Assembly: GCF_006717045.1 (NCBI RefSeq)
Contig: NZ_VFPH01000001.1
Location: forward strand, 992,001 to 1,056,000
Direction of reading: 5' to 3'
DNA: 64,000 bases
From: Pseudonocardia cypriaca
GTDB lineage: Bacteria; Actinomycetota; Actinomycetes; Mycobacteriales; Pseudonocardiaceae
Made by a program: the position numbers and the translations under genes. Below, in pieces: positions 8,237-16,532 of the stretch. Numbering within the stretch: position 1 is the first letter of the stretch; every line of letters begins with the position of its first letter. The notes under the pieces were generated by a model. That model did not search any database. It had not been told where the DNA came from and saw nothing but the letters and a program-made list of their open reading frames with translations.

Positions 8237-9880
8237 GTGCTGCCCAGACTCCGCAGGCCGGCGTCCCTGCTCGCTGCCCTGACCATCGCCGTCGTGCCTT
8301 TGACCGCCTGCTCCACCGGAGGTCAGGCCGATGACGGGACGCTCACCGTCTTCATCCCGCAGCTGGCGGGGGTGGACATGTCCCAGAGCACGACCACCAA
8401 GGTCCTGCAGGAGAAGTTCGGCGTCACGATGCGTTTCGAGACGTCCACCTACGACGCCTCGGCGGCGAAGGAGAAACGGCAGATCTCGCTCGCGAGCGGT
8501 GATCTGCCGGACGTGTACATGCTGATTCCCTGGGTCGACCAGTTCAACCAGGTGGAGCTGCTGCGACTGGGCCGGCAGGGCATCGCCGTGCCGCTGAACG
8601 ACCTGATCGAACAGCACGCGCCGAACATCAAGAAGGCGTTCGAGGAGACCCCGGAACTGCGCAGGCTCGCCACCGCGCCCGACGGCAAGATCTACGGGAT
8701 GCCGCAGTGGAACGACTGCTTCCACTGCTCGTACGGCGCGAAGCTGTGGATGAACTCCGACTGGTTGCGGAAGGTCGGTCTGCCGATGCCGACCACCACG
8801 GAGGAGATGCGCGAGGTCCTGCGGGCGTTCAAGACCCGGGACCCGAACGGCAACGGGCAACCCGACGAGATCCCGCTGTCGGGCAGCACGTCCGACACGC
8901 TCCTGCCGTACTTCATGAACGCGTTCCTCTACGACCCGCAGTCGGGCAACGCCTTCCCCTCGACGCTCGCCCTGAACAACGGGCGGGTCCAGCTGCAGGC
9001 CGCCCAGCCAGGGTGGCGCGAAGGGCTGCGATACCTGGCGTCGCTCAACGCGGAGGGGCTGATCGACCCGGGCGCGTTCTCGCAGAACCGGGACGCGCTG
9101 ATGGCCAAGGGTGACCTCGACGGCGCGCCCGTCGTCGGCGCCGCCACCGTCCAGCACCCGGCGCTCCTGGTCACCACCGGGCACCCGGACGGGCGCGACA
9201 AGCTGTACGACCCGGTGCCACCCCTGACCGGTCCCACCGGCGTGAGCTACGCCTCCTACAACCTCTCCACCCTCCCCGGGGCCACCTTCCTGATCACCGC
9301 CGAGGCCACCGAGGAGGAGCAGATCGCGGCGATCAAGATCCTCGACTGGTTCCACACCCAAGAGGGGAACATCATCGGCCAGTTCGGTGACGAGGGTGAG
9401 GGGTGGTTGCGACCCGGCCCCGGTGACGTCGCCCTCGACCCGAACCTGACCCCGGTGTTCGAGCAGGTGCCCACCGACCCCGAGGCCCCGCGGGACCCGG
9501 AGGGGCCGTGGGGTGCCGCGGCCGGCTACTACTCGACCGAGGAGTTCCGCAACGCCCAGGTGCAGTCCACCGACATCTACAGCCCGGAAGGCGGCGAGCG
9601 GCGCCTCTACGAGGCCACCAAGCTGTACGAGGGCAAGACGCCCCAGGACCAGGTGTTCCCGTACTGGAACGTCTGGGTCGAGCCCGACGTCGCAGGCGAG
9701 CTCGCCACGCTCCAGACGAACATCGAGAACCACGTCGCGCAGTCGAGCCTGCAGTTCGTCACCGGGCAGCTGGACGTCGACGACGACAGCGCGTGGAACG
9801 CCTACCTCGACGGCCTGCGCAACCTCGGACTGGACCGGTACCTGCAGATCCAACAGACCGGCTACGAGGCCGCCGGGTGA
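8237..9880 (+). CDS. Extracellular solute-binding lipoprotein (LplA-like, family 1)
   Basis: I choose the GTG at 8237: GAAGAGG lies about 8 nt upstream, and the resulting 547-residue protein starts with a compact lipoprotein signal ending PLTAC (Cys25). In-frame starts at 8183 and 8228 are also possible. The mature protein is a large binding protein of the LplA type, including the calcium-loop-like DPNGNGQPDEIP about one third in. It delivers an oligosaccharide to the two permeases just upstream. Proximity to a GH29 enzyme suggests a fucosylated or related glycan fragment, which is inference. Confidence 0.88.
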   Translation: MLPRLRRPASLLAALTIAVVPLTACSTGGQADDGTLTVFIPQLAGVDMSQSTTTKVLQEKFGVTMRFETSTYDASAAKEKRQISLASGDLPDVYMLIPWVDQFNQVELLRLGRQGIAVPLNDLIEQHAPNIKKAFEETPELRRLATAPDGKIYGMPQWNDCFHCSYGAKLWMNSDWLRKVGLPMPTTTEEMREVLRAFKTRDPNGNGQPDEIPLSGSTSDTLLPYFMNAFLYDPQSGNAFPSTLALNNGRVQLQAAQPGWREGLRYLASLNAEGLIDPGAFSQNRDALMAKGDLDGAPVVGAATVQHPALLVTTGHPDGRDKLYDPVPPLTGPTGVSYASYNLSTLPGATFLITAEATEEEQIAAIKILDWFHTQEGNIIGQFGDEGEGWLRPGPGDVALDPNLTPVFEQVPTDPEAPRDPEGPWGAAAGYYSTEEFRNAQVQSTDIYSPEGGERRLYEATKLYEGKTPQDQVFPYWNVWVEPDVAGELATLQTNIENHVAQSSLQFVTGQLDVDDDSAWNAYLDGLRNLGLDRYLQIQQTGYEAAG

Positions 9881-9884
9881 CCCG

Positions 9885-10724
9885 TCAGGCCGGGCGCCCG
9901 CCCTCGGTGGCGCCGGTGCCCGGCCCCGACCCGGTGGTGATGCCGGCCAGGAGCTTCGCCGTGCCTTCCGGTGCCTCCACCGGGAAGTGGTGGCTGCCCA
10001 GGTCCACGAGCACGATGTCGAAGCGGTCCCCGTAGCGATCGATCGCTTCTCGCGCCGCCAGGTCGCGGATCGCGAACACGGTGATCGGCTGCTTCGTCTC
10101 GCGCAGCGCCGCGTCCATGTCCCAGTGCACGAGCCCCTCGATGGAACGCAGACCCGCGGGCTGCCGCACCGCGACCATCTTCTCGAAGTACGCGTCCTTC
10201 AGGGCTGGGTCGAACCCCGCGGGTGAGCCTCCCTCGACGAGGCCCCGCACCGCTGCGGCGAAGTCCCCGCGGAACATGCGCACCATCGCGTCGGTCTGTT
10301 CTGCGCTCTGCGCCGGGAACAGGGAGAGGTAGGTCAGCGAGTCGAGTGCGACCACGTGCGAGACCGTGCCTGGGAGGAGCCGGCCGACTTCGACGGCGAC
10401 CGCCCCGCCGAGGGAGTGCCCCGCCACGACGGCGGTGTCCACCGACTCGGCCTCCAGCACCGCCGCCACGTCGCGAGCGAACTCCTCAATGGTCCAGACG
10501 TCCCGCGTCGATCGTGACTCGCCGTGTTCGGCGAGGTCGACCGCGAGGACGCGGTGGTCCTCGGGCAGGTGGTCGGTCACCGCGTCGAAGTCGCTGCGGT
10601 TGCACGCCCATCCGTGGATGAGGACCAGCGTCGGGCCTCCGGCCGGACCGCTGGCCGTGTACCGGATCGTCGTGTGTCCCGATCGCCGGATCTCGAGGTT
10701 CGCCTTGGGCCTTGCCGTGGTCAT
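9885..10724 (-). CDS. Alpha/beta hydrolase
   Basis: The 279-residue protein starts at ATG 10724 (MTTARPKANLEIRRSG). It has the alpha/beta-hydrolase signatures HGWACN (oxyanion-hole region), the nucleophile elbow AGHSLGG and a C-terminal GSHHFPVEAP supplying the catalytic His. No signal peptide is seen, so it is cytosolic. Its start overlaps the stop of the MFS gene by 4 nt (ATGA), so the two are translated from one mRNA under control of the divergent TetR. Substrate unknown; perhaps an ester or lactone related to the exporter's cargo. Confidence 0.85.
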   Translation of the reverse strand: MTTARPKANLEIRRSGHTTIRYTASGPAGGPTLVLIHGWACNRSDFDAVTDHLPEDHRVLAVDLAEHGESRSTRDVWTIEEFARDVAAVLEAESVDTAVVAGHSLGGAVAVEVGRLLPGTVSHVVALDSLTYLSLFPAQSAEQTDAMVRMFRGDFAAAVRGLVEGGSPAGFDPALKDAYFEKMVAVRQPAGLRSIEGLVHWDMDAALRETKQPITVFAIRDLAAREAIDRYGDRFDIVLVDLGSHHFPVEAPEGTAKLLAGITTGSGPGTGATEGGRPA

Positions 10725-11956
10725 GCTGTCTCCTCGTTCGTGACGGCGCGGCGCTGCGCACGTACCTGGTTCAGGCGCAGGACGAACGCGGTGAAGGTGA
10801 TCACCACGATCGCCAGCGCGTAGATCTCCGTGGCGGTCTCGAGCCCCAGGGCGGTGACGGCGACTCCGCCGAGCACGGCGGGCACGCTGTTCCCCAGGTA
10901 GCCGATGATGTTGGCCAGGGCGAAGACGGCGCTGCGCTCGTGCGGCTCGGCGATCCGGGCGAAGGTGCCGAACGTCGCCAGCACCGACGCGCCGAAGCCG
11001 AGACCCGCGACGACGGTGCCGACGGCGGCGAGCGGGCCCGATCCCCCCGCCGCCCCGGCGAGCGATACCAGGGTGCCGAGCCCGAGCAGCGCGGACGAGG
11101 GGGCCAGCAGCGAGGACGCGGGCCGGGAACGGAGCAGGAAGATCGCGAGCGCCCCGGTGCCCGTCAGCAGCGTGACGACGGCGCCGCCGACCAGGCGGTT
11201 GTCCTGGCCGAGCAACTCGGCGGCGAGGGACGGGCCGAGCGAGAGGTACATCCCGGCCAGTGCCCAGCCTGCGATCATCGCCGGCACCACCGGGACGATG
11301 TCCCCGCGCAGGTGCGCGGGCATCGCGACCCGTGGACGCAGGGAGGCGAGGGCGCCCGGTCGGCGCGGCGACGTCTCCGGCATGAGGGCGACGACCACCG
11401 CCGCCAGCACCATCCCGCCGAACAGCACTGCGTAGACCAGCCGGGTGGGGGCGGGACCGAACTCCACCAGCACTCCCGAGCCGAGCGCGCCGACGGCGAG
11501 CCCGGTCAGCGGGGCCACCGAGGTGACCACGCGGGCGAGCGGCGGTTCGAGATCGACGAGAGCGGCGCTCAGTGTGGTCGCCGCCGCCCCAGTCGCGATG
11601 CCCTGCAGCACCCTGGCCGCGGAGAGGACGACGACGTCGCCGGCGAGGGCGAACAGGACGAGGGCGACCAGCTCCAGTCCGATCGCCCCGGCGAGCACCG
11701 GCCGGCGACCGAGATGGTCCGACAGCGCCCCGACGACGAGCAGCGAGCCGAGCAGGCCCACCACGTAGAGGGCGAAGACGATGGTCAGCACCCACGCCGT
11801 GAACTGCCATTGCTGCTGGTACACGGCGTAGAGCGGGGACGGTGCGCCGGAGGCGGCCATGAAGAGGACGAAGACGGCGGCGACGTAGGGGAAGGCGCTC
11901 TTCGACGGCGCGCGGTGTGCACCGCCGACGGTGGAGGCGGCGGGTTGAACGGACAT
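10721..11956 (-). CDS. MFS transporter (drug/metabolite exporter type)
   Basis: The 411-residue protein has about 12 hydrophobic segments and the MFS motif A between helices 2 and 3 (GALSDHLGRRPVL). The RVLQGIATGAAAT region corresponds to helix 4-5 seen in efflux-type members. It is likely a proton-driven exporter in the cytoplasmic membrane. It is the first gene of a two-gene operon with the alpha/beta hydrolase and is divergent from a TetR repressor, an arrangement typical of inducible efflux. The intergenic region carries three copies of a 16-bp palindrome. Confidence 0.88.
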   Translation of the reverse strand: MSVQPAASTVGGAHRAPSKSAFPYVAAVFVLFMAASGAPSPLYAVYQQQWQFTAWVLTIVFALYVVGLLGSLLVVGALSDHLGRRPVLAGAIGLELVALVLFALAGDVVVLSAARVLQGIATGAAATTLSAALVDLEPPLARVVTSVAPLTGLAVGALGSGVLVEFGPAPTRLVYAVLFGGMVLAAVVVALMPETSPRRPGALASLRPRVAMPAHLRGDIVPVVPAMIAGWALAGMYLSLGPSLAAELLGQDNRLVGGAVVTLLTGTGALAIFLLRSRPASSLLAPSSALLGLGTLVSLAGAAGGSGPLAAVGTVVAGLGFGASVLATFGTFARIAEPHERSAVFALANIIGYLGNSVPAVLGGVAVTALGLETATEIYALAIVVITFTAFVLRLNQVRAQRRAVTNEETA

Positions 11957-11963
11957 CCGACCT

Positions 11964-12043
11964 CGCAGTGATCGTTGCGTTAGTGGCTGTCACCGTACCT
12001 CAAACGCAGTGATCACTGCACTAAAAACGCAGCGATCAATGCG
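11964..12043. promoter_or_regulatory. Three copies of a 16-bp TetR operator-like palindrome
   Basis: Copies lie at 11964-11979 (CGCAGTGATCGTTGCG), 12005-12020 (CGCAGTGATCACTGCA; its inner 14 bases 12006-12019 are a perfect palindrome) and 12028-12043 (CGCAGCGATCAATGCG). They fill the 98-bp gap between the divergent MFS and TetR genes, and the third ends 11 bases before the TetR start. The natural reading is cooperative repression of both promoters by the TetR protein encoded at 12055. Confidence 0.75.
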
Positions 12044-12054
12044 ATACTGGTCAT

Positions 12055-12627
12055 GTGCCCGCTGCGACCTCTTCCGCGCCCCACGCCGGTAGCCGCCCCG
12101 GCGGCCGGTCCGCCCGAGTCCGGGCGGCCGTCCACCGGGCCGTCGAGGAGCTGGTCGCCGAGGACGCCAACGACGCGCTGACGATCCCGGTCGTCGCCGC
12201 CCGCGCGGGCGTGCACGCCACCACGGTCTACCGCCGTTGGGGCTCCATCGGCGAACTGCTCGCCGACGTCACGACCAGCCGCTTCTCCGGCGGCATCGTG
12301 GTGCCGGACACCGGGAGCCTCCGCGGGGACCTGGAGCGCTACGCGTCCGATCTCGCCAAGGACCTCGGCGACCCGGACACCCTCGCCCTGGTTCGCGCGA
12401 CCATCGGCACGGGCGGCGAGCAGGGCGCCGCAGCGTGTCTCGGAGAGCGCCAGCACCAGCTCGAGGCCATGCTCGAACGGGAACGGGCGCGGGGCAATCC
12501 GGCGCCGACCCTCGAACGCACGATGGACGCCGTGCTCGCTCCCCTCTACTACCGCGCCGTATTCACCGACCTGCCCCTCACCGCCGAATGGACACGCAGT
12601 CTCGTGTCGCACCTGCTGCCGGGCTGA
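12055..12627 (+). CDS. TetR family transcriptional regulator
   Basis: The 190-residue protein starts at a GTG immediately behind the operator cluster. Residues ~20-65 form the helix-turn-helix with ALTIPVVAARAGVHATTVYRRWGS, close to the TetR consensus. The C-terminal part resembles the TetR_C_11-like ligand domain (LERTMDAVLAPLYYRAVF). It very probably represses itself and the divergent MFS-hydrolase operon. The inducing ligand is unknown. Confidence 0.88.
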   Translation: MPAATSSAPHAGSRPGGRSARVRAAVHRAVEELVAEDANDALTIPVVAARAGVHATTVYRRWGSIGELLADVTTSRFSGGIVVPDTGSLRGDLERYASDLAKDLGDPDTLALVRATIGTGGEQGAAACLGERQHQLEAMLERERARGNPAPTLERTMDAVLAPLYYRAVFTDLPLTAEWTRSLVSHLLPG

Positions 12628-12628
12628 A

Positions 12629-12656
12629 CCCGGTGGAGCCCGGGCCGGTCACCGGG
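12629..12656. terminator. Hairpin between convergent genes
   Basis: CCCGGTG (12629-12635) and CACCGGG (12650-12656) form a perfect 7-bp stem with a 14-nt loop between the convergent TetR and sugar-dehydrogenase genes, overlapping the latter's stop. There is no T-tract, as usual for actinomycete terminators. Confidence 0.45.
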
Positions 12657-13857
12657 CGATCAGCTCGACACGGAGGATCCGGTCGTCGTCGGGACGGGGG
12701 TCGGTGCCTCCCCAGGTCGCCTCGTCGGTGTTGGAGGTGACGATCCACAGCGCCCCGTCCGGTGCGACCTCGACCGCGCGGATCCGTCCGTACCGGCCGA
12801 TGAAGTGCGAGATCGGCTCGCCGGCAGGCCGGCCCGCGCTGACCGGGAGCTGCCAGAGCCGCTGCCCGGACAGGGCTCCCATCCACAGCGAGTCGCCGGC
12901 GAAGGCGATTCCGGACGGCGACGCCTCGTCCGGGTGCAGGGCGAAGATCGGCGGTTCGCCGGTGGACCCTTCGACGCCCTCGGTCTCGGGCCACCCGTAG
13001 TCCAGGCCGGGCCGTAGGACGTTGACCTCGTCCCAGGTGCGGTGGCCGAGCTCCGACGCGTACACCGTGCCGTCCGGCCCGAAGGCGATCCCCTGCACGT
13101 TGCGGTGCCCCAGCGAGAACACGGCGGTGCCGAGCGGGTTGCCGGCTGCCGGCGAGCCGTCCTGGCGGATCCGCAGCACCTTCCCGTTGTGCGAGCCCGG
13201 GTCGGGGGAGCGGCTGCCCTCGAACGCGTCGCCGGTGCCGATCCAGAGGTTGCCGTCCCGGTCGAAGACCAGCTTGCCGCCGTGGTGGCGGTCCGCCGTT
13301 CCGATCCCGTCCAGGACGGTCCGTCCGACGGTCATGGAGCGCAGGTCCTCGGCGATCTGCACGGCGACCACCCGGTTCGTCGGGCTGGCGGACGCGTAGG
13401 CGTACACGGTGCGGTCGACGGCGAAGTCCGGGGAGGCGGCGAGGCCCAGCAGGCCGCCCTCGGCGCTCTCGCTCACCCCCGGGACCGTGCCGACCCGCGA
13501 CACCGGCCCGCCGCCCGGCGGGACGTGGCTGATGTCGCCGGAGTCGCGGCTCGACACCAGAGCCGACCCGTCGGGCAGGAACGTCAGCCCCCAGGGCATG
13601 CGCAGTCCCGAGGCCACCTCGGTGACCGCCCCCGGCCGCGGAACCTCGACGGGAGCGACGGGTTCTCGTGCTGCGGCCGTCACCGGTGGGACCACGGGGC
13701 TGACCGCGGGAGCGCTGTCGTCGTCGGGGTAGTTGCGGCTCGAGGCGCCGGTGCTGTCGGAGGGCGCCGAGCCGACGCCGGCGGGTGTGGCCGCACACCC
13801 CGCCGCGAGCGCGAGGGCGAGCAGCGCAGGCAAGGTCGAACGAGACGTCCTGGGCAT
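12649..13857 (-). CDS. PQQ-dependent sugar dehydrogenase-like lipoprotein (GSDH family)
   Basis: I start at ATG 13857, giving 402 residues with a lipoprotein signal (LAAGC lipobox, Cys21) and a low-complexity Ser/Pro linker to about residue 65. The rest is a six-bladed beta-propeller of the soluble glucose dehydrogenase / Yli1 family: MPWGLTFLPDGS, DRHHGGKLVFDRDGNLWIGTGD (with the conserved His-His-Gly-Gly of the active site) and SLGHRNVQGIAF. It would be anchored outside the membrane and oxidise an aldose or other alcohol using PQQ. Many actinobacterial members have no proven substrate. Confidence 0.87.
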   Translation of the reverse strand: MPRTSRSTLPALLALALAAGCAATPAGVGSAPSDSTGASSRNYPDDDSAPAVSPVVPPVTAAAREPVAPVEVPRPGAVTEVASGLRMPWGLTFLPDGSALVSSRDSGDISHVPPGGGPVSRVGTVPGVSESAEGGLLGLAASPDFAVDRTVYAYASASPTNRVVAVQIAEDLRSMTVGRTVLDGIGTADRHHGGKLVFDRDGNLWIGTGDAFEGSRSPDPGSHNGKVLRIRQDGSPAAGNPLGTAVFSLGHRNVQGIAFGPDGTVYASELGHRTWDEVNVLRPGLDYGWPETEGVEGSTGEPPIFALHPDEASPSGIAFAGDSLWMGALSGQRLWQLPVSAGRPAGEPISHFIGRYGRIRAVEVAPDGALWIVTSNTDEATWGGTDPRPDDDRILRVELIAR

Positions 13858-13861
13858 CTCG

Positions 13862-14863
13862 TCACCGCTCGCTGTCGAGGACGGCCATCTGCTGCTCGGG
13901 GTAGCGCTCGCCGGCGGCAGCGCCGGCAGGCACGGCCGCCTCGATCGCGCCGAGGACGTCGTCGCCCAGTACGAGGTCGGCGGCGGCGAGGGACTCCTGC
14001 AGGCGGTCGCGTCGGCGGGCGCCGACGAGCGGCACGACGTCCGTGCCGCGGGAGGCCACCCACGCGATCGCGACCTGCGCGACGGTGGCCCCGATCGACT
14101 CCGCCACCGTGCGCAGGGCGTCGACGAGGGCGAGGTTGGCGGCCAGGTTCTCACCGCGGAAGCGGGGCACGTGGCCGCGGAAGTCGCCGCCGGTCAGGGC
14201 GCGGTCGGGGGTCCAGTGGCCGGACAGCAGGCCGCGGGAGAGCACCCCGTAGGCGGTGACGCCGATGCCGAGCTCGCGCGCGGTGGGCAGGATCTCGGCC
14301 TCGATGCCGCGGGTGAGCAGGGAGTACTCGATCTGCAGGTCGCTGATCGGGTGCACGGCGGCGGCCCGGCGCAGCGTTGCGGCGCCGACCTCGGAGAGCC
14401 CGATGTGGCGGACGTAGCCGGCCCGGACCATCTCGGCGATGGCGCCCACGGTGTCCTCGATCGGGACGTTCGGGTTGAGCCTGGTCGGGCGGTAGACGTC
14501 GACGTGGTCGGTGCCGAGCCTGCGCAGGGTGTACGCGAGGCGGTCCTTGACGGCGACGGGGTCGGTGTCGGGCGGGGCGGGCTGGAAGGCCCCGTCGGGG
14601 CTGCGCCTGCTGCCGAACTTGACGCTGATCACCACGTCGTCGCGGTCGCGCTGCCTGAGCGCGTCGCGGATCAGCATCTCGTTGTGGCCGGAGCCGTAGA
14701 AGTCCCCGGTGTCGATCAGGTTGATCCCGGCGTCGATCGCCGCGTGGATCGTGGCGATGCTCTCGGCCTCGTCGGCAGGGCCGTAGAGGTCGGACATACC
14801 CAGGGCGCCGAGTCCCAGTGCGGAGACCTCGGGGCCGTCCGTGCCCAGCTTGCGCGTGTCCAT
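13862..14863 (-). CDS. Aldo/keto reductase family protein with altered catalytic tetrad
   Basis: Starting at ATG 14863, preceded by GGGAGG, the protein has 333 residues and an AKR barrel: GLGALGMSDLYGP at the N-terminus, Asp-Tyr in DTGDFYG, Lys in VISVKFG and the NADPH-site region near LVGARRRDRLQES. The segment that normally contains the catalytic His (as in LYYQHR) reads VYRPTRLNPN, so that His is replaced by Thr. It is divergent from a TetR gene and separated by a TGTTATCG-type palindrome, which suggests TetR control. Substrate unknown. Confidence 0.85.
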   Translation of the reverse strand: MDTRKLGTDGPEVSALGLGALGMSDLYGPADEAESIATIHAAIDAGINLIDTGDFYGSGHNEMLIRDALRQRDRDDVVISVKFGSRRSPDGAFQPAPPDTDPVAVKDRLAYTLRRLGTDHVDVYRPTRLNPNVPIEDTVGAIAEMVRAGYVRHIGLSEVGAATLRRAAAVHPISDLQIEYSLLTRGIEAEILPTARELGIGVTAYGVLSRGLLSGHWTPDRALTGGDFRGHVPRFRGENLAANLALVDALRTVAESIGATVAQVAIAWVASRGTDVVPLVGARRRDRLQESLAAADLVLGDDVLGAIEAAVPAGAAAGERYPEQQMAVLDSER

Positions 14864-14936
14864 CGTCCTCGTCCTCCCGTCGAGCGGTCTGTTTCCGCTG
14901 CTAACCGAAGCACGTTTCCGCCGATAACGCAACCAG

Positions 14937-14958
14937 CGATAACAAAGATCTGTTATCG
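14937..14958. promoter_or_regulatory. TetR operator-like inverted repeat
   Basis: CGATAACA-AAGATC-TGTTATCG is a perfect 8-bp inverted repeat with a 6-nt centre between the divergent aldo/keto reductase and TetR genes, ending 8 bases before the TetR start. A further CCGATAACG half-site lies about 15 bases upstream. Confidence 0.7.
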
Positions 14959-14966
14959 TCGGAAGC

Positions 14967-15683
14967 ATGGACGCGATGGCGACCCGGGAGCGCATCGTCG
15001 AGGCGGCGGCCGAGCTGCTGGCCACGGGCGGGCGCGAGGCGGTGTCGACGCGGGCGGTGAGCGCCGCGGCGGGCGTGCAGGCGCCGACGATCTACCGCCT
15101 CTTCGGCGACAAGCAGGGTCTGCTCGACGCCGTCGCAGGCAACGGCATCGCCGAGTACCTGCACAGCAAGACCGTTCACGACCCGGACCCGGACCCGGTG
15201 GCTGACCTGCGGCGGGGCTGGGACCTGCACGTCGGCTTCGGGCTGGCGCACCCCGCGCTCTACGCGCTCGTCTTCGGGGAGCCGCGGCCGGGCGCCGAGT
15301 CCCCGGCCGAGCGCCAGTCCGCCGCCGTGCTCGCCGGCATCATCCGGCGCGTCGCCGAGGCCGGGCGCCTACGGGTGAGCGAGGAGCGGGCCGCGCACCT
15401 GGTGCACTCGACCGGGCGCGGCATCACGCTCACGCTGATCGGCATGGCTCCCGAGCAGCGCGATCCCGCCCTGTCCGAGTTCGCCCGGGAGTCGGTGATC
15501 ACCACCATCACGACCGACGGGCCCGGCCGCACCGAGGCCGGTACCGGGCCCGTCGCCACGGCCGTCACGCTGCGGGCCCTCCTGCCGGAGCTGACGGTGC
15601 TCACCGACGCCGAGCGCGGGCTCCTGCGGGAGTGGCTCGACCGGGTCGCCGTCGGGGGCGGGGCTGCGCCCCGCGCCTCCTGA
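14967..15683 (+). CDS. TetR family transcriptional regulator
   Basis: The 238-residue protein has a standard TetR N-terminus (TRERIVEAAAELLATGG, then VSTRAVSAAAGVQAPTIYRLFGDKQGLL, residues ~5-50). The C-terminal ligand domain has no recognised family from what I can see. It is divergent from the aldo/keto reductase, whose promoter region contains the palindrome described at 14937, so it probably represses that gene and itself. Confidence 0.87.
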   Translation: MDAMATRERIVEAAAELLATGGREAVSTRAVSAAAGVQAPTIYRLFGDKQGLLDAVAGNGIAEYLHSKTVHDPDPDPVADLRRGWDLHVGFGLAHPALYALVFGEPRPGAESPAERQSAAVLAGIIRRVAEAGRLRVSEERAAHLVHSTGRGITLTLIGMAPEQRDPALSEFARESVITTITTDGPGRTEAGTGPVATAVTLRALLPELTVLTDAERGLLREWLDRVAVGGGAAPRAS

Positions 15684-15718
15684 CGCCCGCTACCGCGGCC
15701 CGTTCGAGGTGCTCGGTG

Positions 15719-16441
15719 TCATCGTTGCCGGGCGGGGCGGATGACGATCTCGTTGACGTCGACGTCGGCGGGTTGCGCGATCGCGTAGGCGATGGCGTCG
15801 GCGATCGCGCCTGCGGGGATGGTGTTGGCCCGGTAGGTTGCGATCCGGGCCTGGGTGGCGGGGTCGGTGATCGTCTCGGCGAGCTCGGACTCGACCACAC
15901 CGGGCGAGATGGTGGTGACCCGGATGCTGGGGTCGGCCTCCTGGCGCAGTCCCTCCGAGATCGCCCACGCCGCGTGCTTGGTGGCGCTGTAGACAGCGGC
16001 GGTCGGCGACACGGCGTGGGCGGCGATGGAGGCGACCGTCACGAAGTGGCCACTGCCCTGCCGCTGGAAGTGCGGTAGCGCCGCGGCGATGCCGTGCAGC
16101 AGGCCGCGGACGTTGACGTCGATCATCCGGTCCCAATCGTCGACCAGCAGTGCGCTCAGCGGCGACAGCGGCATCACGCCCGCGTTGTTGACCACGACGT
16201 CGATCCGGCCGTGCGCGTTCACGGCCGCGTCGACGAACGCCGCCGTGTCGTGCCGGTCGGTGACGTCGAGCCGCCGCACGTCGGCGCTGCCGCCAGCGGC
16301 GCGGATCTTCTCCGCGACGGACGTGAGCCGGTCCTCGCGGCGCGCGCCGAGCACGACGTGGTGTCCGTCGGCGGCCAGCCGCAGCGCGGCGGCCTCGCCG
16401 ATGCCGCTGCTCGCGCCGGTCACCGCAACAACTTTGCTCAT
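15719..16441 (-). CDS. SDR family oxidoreductase
   Basis: This 240-residue classical short-chain dehydrogenase shows TGASSGIG (NAD(P) binding), NNAG, the catalytic Ser in VASIAAHA and the YSATK motif (Tyr-x3-Lys), then ISPGVVESEL. GARRED after the second strand suggests NADP(H) preference. The start ATG is preceded by GGAGGAGG. It belongs to the YdfG/clavaldehyde-dehydrogenase-like subgroup that reduces 3-hydroxy or keto compounds. The regulator gene downstream on the same sequence side (16533) is oriented towards it. Confidence 0.88.
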   Translation of the reverse strand: MSKVVAVTGASSGIGEAAALRLAADGHHVVLGARREDRLTSVAEKIRAAGGSADVRRLDVTDRHDTAAFVDAAVNAHGRIDVVVNNAGVMPLSPLSALLVDDWDRMIDVNVRGLLHGIAAALPHFQRQGSGHFVTVASIAAHAVSPTAAVYSATKHAAWAISEGLRQEADPSIRVTTISPGVVESELAETITDPATQARIATYRANTIPAGAIADAIAYAIAQPADVDVNEIVIRPARQR

Positions 16442-16532
16442 CTCTCGTTCCTCCTCCGGTTCGGTCTCCAGGTTGGCGGGGACCGGGCCGGTTGAGGAGG
16501 CCGCGCACCTCCTGGGTGCGGCGCACCCAGGC

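Noticed and set aside
10712..11971. Long plus-strand open frame opposite the MFS gene
   Set aside because: Its translation is Arg/Gly/Glu-rich with no domain; the minus strand encodes a clear 12-span transporter with motif A. It is a GC-bias shadow.
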